The translations under genes were made by a program, and so were the position numbers. DNA of 32,482 bases from the NCBI GenBank assembly GCA_964523975.1, contig CAZGBM010000018.1:1-32482 (forward strand), in the 5' to 3' direction. Under the pieces are notes generated by a model. The model did no database searches and was not told the DNA's origin. It worked only from the letters and a program-made list of their open reading frames with translations. This document shows positions 1 to 6,910 of the stretch, in pieces; positions within the stretch are counted from its first letter, which is position 1; each line of letters opens with the position of its first letter. This stretch comes from JAFGHJ01 sp964523975 (GTDB lineage: Bacteria > Hydrothermota > UBA3072).

Positions 1-106
1 TAAATTTTGATATTTAATTTACCAGGAAGAGACGGTGAATTTAAATGAGATATGTTTTGAAAAAAAAGCAAAAAATGGTTGGTAATGCTATGACTTTGGA
101 GGTCGG
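1..106. other. Left-edge noncoding sequence upstream of ackA
   Basis: No convincing gene is visible. The first 20 bases (TAAATTTTGATATTTAATTT) resemble the TTTGATATTTG word seen in the intergenic repeats near 10930 and 26410, so the window probably opens inside another such repeat tract. A 22-codon ORF (45-110) overlaps the ackA start as ATGA, but it has no Shine-Dalgarno and no recognisable content. A ribosome-binding site GGAGG lies 4 nt before the ackA ATG. Confidence 0.5.
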
Positions 107-1372
107 ATGATAATACTTACGATTAATTGCGGCAGTTCTTCTCTTAAATATATGCTTTATGACTGGGAAAAGAAAAAAGAACTCGCGAGCGGGATTGTGG
201 AAAGGGTGACCTTAAGCGGTTCTTTCGTAAAGCATAAACCGGCTGGCGGGGAAAAAGTAGAAATAAAAAAAGACTGCCCGACACACAAGGAAGCTTTGAA
301 TCTGGTTTTTGAGCTGCTTACAGACCCCAAAATAGGGGTAATCGACAATCTTGATAGGATAAATGCGGTAGGACACCGGGTTCTCCACGGAGGAGAAAAA
401 ATAACCGCTTCAATAAAGATAGACGAAAAGGCAATCGAATTGTTTAAAAGCCTTTATGAACTTGGACCTTTACATCTACCTCCTAATGTAACAGGTATCG
501 AAGCCGCGATGGAACTTTTGGGGGATATACCTCATATTGCGGTTATGGATACTGCTTTTCACTCGAGTATGCCGGAAGTATCGTATATTTATCCTGTTCC
601 GTATCACTGGTATGAGAAATACGGCGTAAGGAAATACGGGTTCCACGGCACATCTCATTTATATGTATCCAGAAGAGCTGCGGTCATTCTCGGAAAAGAG
701 CTAAAAGACACCAATCTCGTTACCTGTCATATAGGCAACGGCGTAAGCCTGACTGCCGTTAAAAACGGAAAATCTTATGACCACTCTATGGGATTAACTC
801 CTCTCGAGGGTCTTGTCATGGGCACGAGGTCAGGAAGCATAGACCCTGCGGTCGTACAATTTATATGTGAGAAAGAAGATAAAAAAGTACAGGAAGTTAT
901 CGATGATTTAAACCATAAGAGCGGATTATTGGGTCTCTCGGGTAAGTGGTCCGACCGGAGAGATATACTGAGAGAAATGGCAAGGGGAGATAAAAAAGCG
1001 GAACTTGCTTTCAGAAAAGAAGTACATTCTCTTAAGCATTTCATAGGAGCATACGTTGCAATACTGGGAAGGACCGATGCGGTTGTCTTTACAGCCGGAG
1101 CAGGGGAAAGGGCATTTTTACTCAGGGAGGCGGTATGCTCGGATATGGAACACATAGGGATAAAACTTGATTTGGAGAAAAACAATAAAGAAACCGGGAA
1201 AAGAGAAGCCTGTATTTCTACCGAAGATTCTCCGATAAAAATTCTGGTTATCCCCACAAACGAAGAAATTGTTTTCGTTGAAGATGTAGTGGGAGTGCTG
1301 AACGGAGAATACGAATCACATGAGACTTACAATTATTCCTTTTCCTCTCCGGATTATAAAAGAGATGATTGA
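107..1372 (+). CDS. ackA: Acetate kinase
   Basis: Acetate kinase interconverts acetate plus ATP with acetyl phosphate plus ADP, in the cytoplasm. In a fermenter or acetogen it yields ATP from acetyl-CoA together with a phosphotransacetylase, which is not in this window. Family signatures are clear: the N-terminal phosphate-binding start ILTINCGSSSLKY, NAVGHRVLHGGE, the GTSHLYVS motif, GLTPLEGLVMGTRSGSIDP, and FTAGAGERAFLLRE in place of the usual FTAGIGENS. At 421 residues it is about 20 longer than typical, the excess being a polar C-terminal tail rich in Tyr, Ser and Asp. The ATG start is supported by GGAGG 4 nt upstream. The gene stands 35 nt ahead of rsmD and may be cotranscribed with it. 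Confidence 0.97.
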   Translation: MIILTINCGSSSLKYMLYDWEKKKELASGIVERVTLSGSFVKHKPAGGEKVEIKKDCPTHKEALNLVFELLTDPKIGVIDNLDRINAVGHRVLHGGEKITASIKIDEKAIELFKSLYELGPLHLPPNVTGIEAAMELLGDIPHIAVMDTAFHSSMPEVSYIYPVPYHWYEKYGVRKYGFHGTSHLYVSRRAAVILGKELKDTNLVTCHIGNGVSLTAVKNGKSYDHSMGLTPLEGLVMGTRSGSIDPAVVQFICEKEDKKVQEVIDDLNHKSGLLGLSGKWSDRRDILREMARGDKKAELAFRKEVHSLKHFIGAYVAILGRTDAVVFTAGAGERAFLLREAVCSDMEHIGIKLDLEKNNKETGKREACISTEDSPIKILVIPTNEEIVFVEDVVGVLNGEYESHETYNYSFSSPDYKRDD

Positions 1373-1407
1373 TATGAATTTAAGCATTGTGTTAGGGAAC
1401 GTTTAAA

Positions 1408-1917
1408 ATGAATATAATCGGTGGTGTCGCAAAAGGGCATAAGATTTTTGCTCCTGATAATATAAGGCCCACAAGTGGTAAAGTCAGGGAAGCTCTTTTT
1501 TCAATGATAAACGTAAATGGAAAGACTTTTCTGGACCTGTTTGCCGGCTCCGGAGCAGTCGGCATTGAAGCGTTATCCAGAGGCGCAAGAAGGGCTGTAT
1601 TAGTAGAAAGGTCAAGAAAAGCGGTGGTTTATATAAAAAGAAATTTAGAGAAGACTCATTTCGAGGGGGAAATTATAAACAAATCCGTCTCTTCTACTCT
1701 GGATAAATTTGAGGAAAAATTTGATTTCATTTTTATGGATCCTCCATATAATACGGAATTGATAATGAAAACTTTAAAAAAAATCGACGTTGTTTTAAAA
1801 GACGGCTCAATAATAATTGTTGAGCGCCCGTCGGATGAGGAGTTCGAATATAATGGATTTAAAATCATTAAAAATAAAATTTATGGAGATACCTCTCTGG
1901 TATTTTTGAAAAAATGA
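1408..1917 (+). CDS. rsmD: 16S rRNA (guanine966-N2)-methyltransferase
   Basis: RsmD transfers a methyl group from S-adenosylmethionine to N2 of G966 in 16S rRNA during 30S assembly. The 169 residues show the complete family pattern: N-terminal GGVAKGHKI and RPTSGKVREALFSM, the SAM-binding DLFAGSGAVGIEALSRGA, the acidic VLVER at the end of strand 2, and the catalytic MDPPY motif of N-methyltransferases. Length is slightly below the usual 180-200. An AGGGAA sequence 8 nt before the ATG may serve as ribosome-binding site. The stop codon overlaps the coaD start as ATGA; an rsmD-coaD pairing is common in bacteria and supports both calls. Confidence 0.96.
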   Translation: MNIIGGVAKGHKIFAPDNIRPTSGKVREALFSMINVNGKTFLDLFAGSGAVGIEALSRGARRAVLVERSRKAVVYIKRNLEKTHFEGEIINKSVSSTLDKFEEKFDFIFMDPPYNTELIMKTLKKIDVVLKDGSIIIVERPSDEEFEYNGFKIIKNKIYGDTSLVFLKK

Positions 1918-2408
1918 AAAAAGCAGTATACCCGGGAACGTTCGACCCTATTACTAACGGACACATAGACATCGTTAAAAGATGCCTTAAAATTTTCGAC
2001 CATCTGACCATACTCGTTTCGCAGCATTACGAAAAAGATATCCTTTTTTCTCCGGAAGAGAGAAAAGAGTTGTGTGAAATTGCGACAAAAGACATAAAAA
2101 ACGTTAATGTCGAAATATGGAAAGGGCTTCTGGCGGAGTATGTCAATTCGCGTAAAGTCGATGCGGTCATCCGGGGGATGAGAGCTCTTTCCGACTTCGA
2201 GTATGAGTTTCAGATGGGTATGATGAACAGGAGACTTTCCAGCGATATAGAGATAATTTATTTCTTTCCCGATGAAAAATATTTCTTTCTATCTTCAAGT
2301 ATATTGAAAGAGGTTACGCTATTTAACGGCGACATATCGGAATTCGTTCCCGTAGAGATAGGAAAAAGATTGAAGGAACGTCTTTTAAGTAAAGGTAAAC
2401 CGAAGTAG
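1914..2408 (+). CDS. coaD: Phosphopantetheine adenylyltransferase
   Basis: CoaD catalyses the fourth step of coenzyme A synthesis, 4'-phosphopantetheine plus ATP to dephospho-CoA. Visible motifs are the nucleotidyltransferase YPGTFDPITNGHIDIV near the N-terminus (the TxGH signature), RGMRALSDFEYEFQMGMMNR in the middle, and the C-terminal SSSILKEV. The 164 residues match the family length. Its ATG overlaps the rsmD stop by 4 nt, and its TAG stop shares a base with the GTG start of obg, so translation of the three is probably coupled. CoaX, acting earlier in the same pathway, is encoded 2.4 kb downstream. Confidence 0.97.
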   Translation: MKKAVYPGTFDPITNGHIDIVKRCLKIFDHLTILVSQHYEKDILFSPEERKELCEIATKDIKNVNVEIWKGLLAEYVNSRKVDAVIRGMRALSDFEYEFQMGMMNRRLSSDIEIIYFFPDEKYFFLSSSILKEVTLFNGDISEFVPVEIGKRLKERLLSKGKPK

Positions 2409-3349
2409 TGTCAGCAAGTTCTTATCACTTATCTATAGAGGTAAAAGGCGGAAACGGCGGAGACGGCTTGATGAGTTTCAGCCGTATGGCAAATAAACCG
2501 AGATGCGGCCCTGACGGAGGAGACGGTGGGAAGGGAGGGGATGTCTACGTCGAGGCTTCGGAAAATTTCTATTCTATGGAACATCTTCGTAATTCAACTT
2601 ATTTCAAGGCGAAAGACGGAGAAGCCGGCGGGAAGAATAAAAAGCATGGAAAAAACGGTAAAGATATCGTAATATATGTTCCGGTCGGGACGGCAGTTTA
2701 TGAAAAAGACGGACAAAAACCTTTAGCCGATTTAACCGAAACAAAACAAAAAGTCAAAGTTGCTTTTGGGGGGGGAGGAGGTAGAGGTAATATCCACTTT
2801 ACCACATCTTCCAACCAGGCGCCGCGAATTTCTACACCAGGCAAAGAGGGAGAGACGAAAACGCTTCAACTGGTATTCAATCCAGAAGCCCAAATCGTAG
2901 TAATAGGGCCGCCGAATTCAGGGAAATCCTCCCTGGTAGCTAACATAACCGGGAAAGAAATTAACGTTGCCAGCTATCCTTTTTCGACCAGGAAACCACA
3001 TTTATGGACTCATATACATAATTTTTCGAGATATACTTTTATGGATACTCCGCCGCTCTTTTCCGAGACCGTAGAGGAAATCGAGATACTCACAAAAAGA
3101 GCGAAGATGCTTCTGGTTGTTTTTGACAGTACGAATAGTGAAAGTCTGGAGAAAATGCAATCTATAATGGAAGATATAGAAGAACGTTTCAACAAAGACC
3201 AAAAGAGGGAAATCACAATTGTATTAACGAAAATCGATAAATCGGATATACTTTCGGATATTTCTATTCCCTATCCTGTTTTTCCCGTGTCCGCGGAGAC
3301 GGGAGAAGGAATGGATAAATTGAAAGAGTTTGTATTTGGTGAGGATTAA
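2408..3349 (+). CDS. obg: Divergent Obg-family protein with altered G domain
   Basis: Obg proteins are slow GTPases linked to 50S ribosome maturation and stress signalling. Residues 8-158 are a good Obg fold, with the glycine-rich runs KGGNGGDG, CGPDGGDGGKGGDV and FGGGGGRGN. The G domain follows. G1 is GPPNSGKS (167-174), G4 is TKID (274-277) and G5 starts SAE (295-297). G3 is abnormal: DTPP (213-216) replaces DxPG, and the conserved switch II run that normally follows (around EGAHEGAGLG) is replaced by an unrelated, shorter acidic segment. The protein ends right after the G domain (313 residues), without a C-terminal OCT domain. The start is GTG, overlapping the coaD stop. It is either a specialised Obg with weak or no hydrolysis, or a paralogue beside a normal copy elsewhere. 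Confidence 0.85.
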   Translation: MSASSYHLSIEVKGGNGGDGLMSFSRMANKPRCGPDGGDGGKGGDVYVEASENFYSMEHLRNSTYFKAKDGEAGGKNKKHGKNGKDIVIYVPVGTAVYEKDGQKPLADLTETKQKVKVAFGGGGGRGNIHFTTSSNQAPRISTPGKEGETKTLQLVFNPEAQIVVIGPPNSGKSSLVANITGKEINVASYPFSTRKPHLWTHIHNFSRYTFMDTPPLFSETVEEIEILTKRAKMLLVVFDSTNSESLEKMQSIMEDIEERFNKDQKREITIVLTKIDKSDILSDISIPYPVFPVSAETGEGMDKLKEFVFGED

Positions 3350-3654
3350 TCACATCGGGTTCAATGTCTTAGTTAATAAAATTTGTGCAATTTGTGTAAT
3401 TCGTTGTTACTTTTCTTTGTTGGTTCGTTGGCTCGTTAGGTCGGGGGTTCGGCTTTTTTAAAAACCACCTAACGTCCTAACGATTTTTAATCTTTGTGTC
3501 TTGGTGCCTTTGTGTGAGATTGTTAGGTGATGGGGGTGGTTTCTTAAACAACAAAAAACTCTGTGTTCTCTGTGTGTTTTGTTTTTCTCTGCCTGCCCCG
3601 TAAGGAAAAATGACTGTATTGGGGTGTACTCTGTGGTAAATAGTTTTTTAAAGA
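3350..3654 (+). repeat. Intergenic microrepeat tract A (obg-dprA gap)
   Basis: No gene is present here. The tract is a chain of short-period words: ATTTGTGCA-ATTTGTGTA-ATTCGTTGTTA (3381-3409, period 9), a GGTTCGTT-GGCTCGTT-AGGTCG word (3421-3446, period about 8) followed by its inverted counterpart (3464-3483), a CTTTGTGTC word (3492-3520, period 9), the linker TTAAACAACAAAAA (3544-3557), and a CTCTGTGTT word (3559-3641, period 9) split by a 33 nt insertion at 3592-3624. The same words in the same order occur at 8517-8721. A TTG-initiated extension of dprA through this tract is regarded as spurious. Confidence 0.8.
3434..3474 (+). terminator. Inverted-repeat hairpin after obg
   Basis: CGTTAGGT (3434-3441) pairs perfectly with ACCTAACG (3467-3474). 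GGTT (3446-3449) pairs with AACC (3463-3466) above a 4 nt bulge CGGG, closing a 13 nt loop that holds six T residues. It arises from two oppositely oriented copies of one repeat word. A weak T-rich run (GATTTTTAATC) follows some 7 nt later, so it could end the obg transcript, although it is not a textbook terminator. Confidence 0.45.
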
Positions 3655-3683
3655 TTGCGAAAATTGGTTTATCTTACTATAAT
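3655..3683 (+). promoter_or_regulatory. Promoter of dprA operon, leaderless type
   Basis: TTGCGA (3655-3660), a 17 nt spacer, then a perfect TATAAT (3678-3683). The ATG at 3690 is the seventh base after the -10 box, exactly where transcription is expected to begin, and no Shine-Dalgarno lies between. This supports ATG 3690 as the true dprA start and a leaderless mRNA. Confidence 0.8.
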
Positions 3684-3689
3684 TCGCAT

Positions 3690-4766
3690 ATGATAAAGGA
3701 AACGAACCTGCTTAAATTATCCAACATGAAAATGAAGTCTTCAAGGTTGAAGAAGATAATTACCGGGAATAAGGATATTCTCGAAAAAGAGAATTTTATC
3801 GAGATATTGCTTGAACAAGAAGATATAAGAAAAGAAGAAATATCAAATTCCGCTAAAGCTTTTAAACTGGAAAAACAGCTCCGCGTACTGCAAGAAGAAA
3901 ATGTCAGAATGCTTACGGTTCTGGACGAGGACTATCCTCTAAATCTGAAAGATCTGGAAGATGCACCTCCGGTTCTGTATTGCAGAGGCAAGCTGCTGCC
4001 TGAAGACTCCAATGCAGTGTCGATAGTCGGAACAAGGAGAGCAACGGAGTACGGAAGAACAGTTGCAAGAACGCTCGGAAAGAAACTCGCGGGGTTGGGG
4101 ATTACCGTCATAAGCGGTATGGCAAGCGGAATCGATACGCTGGCTCACACAGGAGCACTTCTTGGCAGTGGAAGGACTCTTGCCGTAATGGGAACAGGAA
4201 TAGATTTGATTTACCCTTCTTCCAACAGAAATCTCGCAACAAAGATAGTGGAAAACGGCGCATTGATAACGGAATTACCGCCGACTTCTCCCGCTCTTCC
4301 TTATCACTTTCCTTCAAGGAACAGAATTATAAGCGGTTTGTCTAAAGCCGTTGTAGCAATAGAGGCGCCCTTTAAAAGCGGAGTCTTTTCTACGGTGAAA
4401 TGGGCACTCCAGTATGGAAGAGACGTTTATGCCCTGCCCGGAGATATAAACAGAAGCGGGTCCGAAGGTACAAACAAACTTTTGAAAGAGGGGGCTATTC
4501 CTTTTACGAGCTATAAAGATATTTTGGATAACACGGTTCTTACCGTGAAAGAAACAGACAAAAAAAATGAGAAAAAAGTTCATGATTTGAGCGAAAATGA
4601 AGATAAAATTTATAAGGTACTTGAGATGGAACCGAAAAGCATTGATATACTGACAAAAGAATCCGGATTGAAGCCCCAGGTTGTTATGCCCACAATGGCT
4701 TTACTTGAGTTGAAGGGGCTGGTGAGGGAAATTCCGGGTAAAAGATTTATCAGGGAGGAACAATGA
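3690..4766 (+). CDS. dprA: DNA processing protein DprA
   Basis: DprA binds incoming single-stranded DNA and loads RecA during natural transformation. The start at ATG 3690 gives 358 residues and sits right behind a promoter; the open frame continues 37 codons further upstream, but only through intergenic repeats. The Rossmann-like core is complete: VSIVGTRRATEYGR, GITVISGMASGIDTLAHTGAL, the nucleotide-fold loop LAVMGTGIDLIYP, and the hallmark FPSRNRIISGLS. About 100 residues precede the core, with a helical, Lys/Glu-rich region in place of a well conserved SAM-like domain. The last 60 residues, after an Asp/Lys-rich linker, resemble the DprA winged-helix domain. The stop overlaps the coaX start. 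Competence or recombinational repair is implied; no com genes are nearby. Confidence 0.93.
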   Translation: MIKETNLLKLSNMKMKSSRLKKIITGNKDILEKENFIEILLEQEDIRKEEISNSAKAFKLEKQLRVLQEENVRMLTVLDEDYPLNLKDLEDAPPVLYCRGKLLPEDSNAVSIVGTRRATEYGRTVARTLGKKLAGLGITVISGMASGIDTLAHTGALLGSGRTLAVMGTGIDLIYPSSNRNLATKIVENGALITELPPTSPALPYHFPSRNRIISGLSKAVVAIEAPFKSGVFSTVKWALQYGRDVYALPGDINRSGSEGTNKLLKEGAIPFTSYKDILDNTVLTVKETDKKNEKKVHDLSENEDKIYKVLEMEPKSIDILTKESGLKPQVVMPTMALLELKGLVREIPGKRFIREEQ

Positions 4767-5455
4767 TCGGAATAATAGACATAGGAAATACAACGAATCA
4801 CTGCGGTCTATTTGATAACGGTTCCCTGGTAAAGGAAAAAAGGACAAATAAGCCGTGGGAGGTAAAGGAATTTTTCGACGTAACAAAAAGGCTGCTCTGT
4901 ATATCCGTTGTCCCGGAGAGAAAAAAGCTGATAGAAGAATTTATCGGTTTTAATTTTGTTCCCTTTCCTCTGGAGCTTATTCAATTAGATTATTATTCGA
5001 ACCCAGGAGAAGACCGTCTTGCTAACGGACTTGCAGCAAAAAAAACGGTCGGGCTTCCCGTGATAGTTGTCGATGCGGGAAGCGCAATAACAATCGATTT
5101 GTTCGGCAGTCCATCGGATTCAAAATTTATTGTAAAATTCGAGGGCGGGGCAATAATGCCCGGACTCGTATCTTATTTTTCTTCTGTCTCAAATGCGGGA
5201 AATCTTCTCCCCGCAGTCAAACCCGAGCTTCTGGATAAATTGGGCAAAAATACCGAAGAGTGCATTAATTTTGGGGCGTTCGGAAGCCTTGTGGGGGGTA
5301 TAAAAGAAATTTTGCGAATATTAGATTATAAGAATAAAAATTTGATTTTTACAGGGGGAGATGGGGAAATTTTTTCCAAATATTTCAAAGCTCATTATAA
5401 TTCCAGCCTTACTCTTTACGGAGGTTTGATTGCCTATAACGAAATCACCTCTTGA
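4763..5455 (+). CDS. coaX: Type III pantothenate kinase
   Basis: CoaX phosphorylates pantothenate with ATP, the first committed step of CoA synthesis, and unlike CoaA is not inhibited by CoA. The 230 residues hold the ASKHA-fold signatures: phosphate-binding DIGNTTNHCGLF at the N-terminus, PGEDRLAN (GxDR motif), DAGSAITIDLF (catalytic Asp and second phosphate loop), GGAIMPGL, and C-terminal FTGGDGE. DAGSAIT has Ser where most CoaX proteins have Thr, a mild change. A GGGAGGAACA ribosome-binding site precedes the ATG, which overlaps the dprA stop by 4 nt. Somewhat shorter than the usual 250-260 residues. Together with coaD upstream, two CoA steps lie in this window. Confidence 0.95.
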   Translation: MIGIIDIGNTTNHCGLFDNGSLVKEKRTNKPWEVKEFFDVTKRLLCISVVPERKKLIEEFIGFNFVPFPLELIQLDYYSNPGEDRLANGLAAKKTVGLPVIVVDAGSAITIDLFGSPSDSKFIVKFEGGAIMPGLVSYFSSVSNAGNLLPAVKPELLDKLGKNTEECINFGAFGSLVGGIKEILRILDYKNKNLIFTGGDGEIFSKYFKAHYNSSLTLYGGLIAYNEITS

Positions 5456-5840
5456 GACAATCCTTCTTGCCGAGGGGTTAGCCGGAAGCATATCGAAACC
5501 CGTATGCATAGCGCTGTTCGGGGAACTCGGAGCCGGAAAGACGGTTTTTGTCAAAGGTCTTGCCAGGGGGCTTGGTATAAAAGAGGTCGTTAATAGTCCT
5601 ACTTTCGTTTTGATGCACTCATATTCGGGAAGGATGAAATTGCACCATATAGACCTTTACCGGGTAAAAAAAGGAGACGAATTTCTTCCCTTTGAGGAAA
5701 TTCTGATGGATAACGGGATTGTTGTCATAGAATGGGCTGAAAGAGCAAAAAATTTTCTCCCTGAGAAAAGAGTGGAAGTTAAATTCAAAATAATTTCGAA
5801 AAACGAGAGAGAAATAGTAATAAATGATTATAGGAATTGA
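5430..5840 (+). CDS. tsaE: tRNA t6A synthesis ATPase TsaE
   Basis: TsaE is the small ATPase that works with TsaB and TsaD to make N6-threonylcarbamoyladenosine (t6A) at position 37 of ANN-decoding tRNAs. The 136 residues contain Walker A GELGAGKT, the switch-like VVNSPTFVLMHSY, HHIDLYR, and VVIEWAERA near the C-terminus, all typical. A TTG start at 5430 is chosen because GGAGG (5420-5424) sits 5 nt ahead of it and the next start would cut into conserved sequence. The frame overlaps the end of coaX by 26 nt and the start of the tsaB-rimI gene by 17 nt, so the three are surely in one transcript. Confidence 0.94.
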   Translation: MPITKSPLETILLAEGLAGSISKPVCIALFGELGAGKTVFVKGLARGLGIKEVVNSPTFVLMHSYSGRMKLHHIDLYRVKKGDEFLPFEEILMDNGIVVIEWAERAKNFLPEKRVEVKFKIISKNEREIVINDYRN

Positions 5841-6891
5841 TTGCAGCAGTAAAGAGGGTGGTCTTGCTACATCGGAGAAATCTTTTTATCCTCTGAAGTG
5901 GGTAGAGGATATTCCGCTCAAAATAAAAGAGCTTAATATTCGGGGTAAAGATATCGAAAAAATATTGATAACTTACGGTCCGGGCTCTTTCACTTCCTTA
6001 CGGGTCGGACTTGTAACGGCACAGGGTCTCTCCCTCCCTTGGGAGACTCCAATTTTGGCGTATTCGACTTTCCTTGCAATGGTAGAAGGCGCGTCTAACG
6101 GTAATTTACTTCCGCTCATCCCCGCAAGGAACGAAGTTGTATACGCCGCTCATTATATAAAGACCAAAAAAAAGATTAAAGAAGTATTTAAAGACAGGAT
6201 TTTCGGTATGGATGAATTGGTACGTTATCTTGAAGATAATTTCGATGATAAGAAGCCCGTTATCTTCGGAGAAGGAGCAGAAAAAAACAGCGATTTTTTG
6301 AAAGAAAGTGGTTATCCGGTTTTGGCTGACTCACTTTCTCCTCTGGCTTGTAGTTTATTCGGGTTATATAGAAATAAGGCTATTTGTGTAACAAATCCGG
6401 TTGTCCCTTTATACATATCAAGTTCAGCAGCCATAAGAAAGAGAGCCGAACCCGGGATTCGTATCAGGGAGATGAAAGAAGAAGACCTGGGAGACATTAT
6501 GGCAATCGAAAAAGATGTTTTTCCGGTGCCCTGGCCCTTGGAGATATTCTATACTCATCTTCTGTCCGATACCTGCATAAAGGTGGCGGCGGAACTTTCG
6601 GAGAAAATCGTAGGGTACTTCATCGGCTGCGAAGAAGACAGTAAGTTTCACCTGCGAAATATCGCAATTTCGCAGGAACACTGGCGAAAGGGCTTCGGAA
6701 CCAAACTCTTGACTTATCTTCTCGAAAGACTTGAAAAAAGACCGGGAATAAAATCGTGCTATCTGGAACACCGTATCGGGAACGAAGCAGCTTTCGAACT
6801 TTATAAATCATTAGGTTTTACCTTCGGAGGTATCGAAGAAGACTACTACGATAAAGGCGAAGACGCCGTAATTATGGAAATAAAGTTTTGA
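5824..6891 (+). CDS. tsaB-rimI: TsaB-RimI fusion protein
   Basis: One 355-residue protein joins two activities usually encoded by neighbouring genes. Residues 1-205 are TsaB, the scaffold partner of TsaD in tRNA t6A synthesis, with IGIDCSS at the start and the diagnostic YGPGSFTSLRVGL (51-63). Residues 212-355 are a GNAT acetyltransferase of the RimI type, which acetylates the N-terminus of ribosomal protein S18. It shows IRIREMKEEDL, the acetyl-CoA loop WRKGFGTKLL, the LEHRIGNEAAFELYKSLGF motif, and a C-terminal DAVIMEIKF. The frame is continuous with no sign of a frameshift. TsaB-RimI fusions are known in several phyla. The start overlaps tsaE, supporting coupled expression of two t6A factors; tsaD is not in the window. 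Confidence 0.93.
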   Translation: MIIGIDCSSKEGGLATSEKSFYPLKWVEDIPLKIKELNIRGKDIEKILITYGPGSFTSLRVGLVTAQGLSLPWETPILAYSTFLAMVEGASNGNLLPLIPARNEVVYAAHYIKTKKKIKEVFKDRIFGMDELVRYLEDNFDDKKPVIFGEGAEKNSDFLKESGYPVLADSLSPLACSLFGLYRNKAICVTNPVVPLYISSSAAIRKRAEPGIRIREMKEEDLGDIMAIEKDVFPVPWPLEIFYTHLLSDTCIKVAAELSEKIVGYFIGCEEDSKFHLRNIAISQEHWRKGFGTKLLTYLLERLEKRPGIKSCYLEHRIGNEAAFELYKSLGFTFGGIEEDYYDKGEDAVIMEIKF

Positions 6892-6910
6892 CAAAGAAAG
6901 GACGCATTCG

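Noticed and set aside
45..110. 22-codon ORF overlapping the ackA start as ATGA
   Set aside because: It has no ribosome-binding site and no recognisable content; the overlap is probably chance.
3579..3689. 37-codon upstream extension of dprA beginning at a TTG
   Set aside because: It runs through intergenic repeat words and their 33-nt insertion, and a promoter with TATAAT lies inside it, immediately before ATG 3690.
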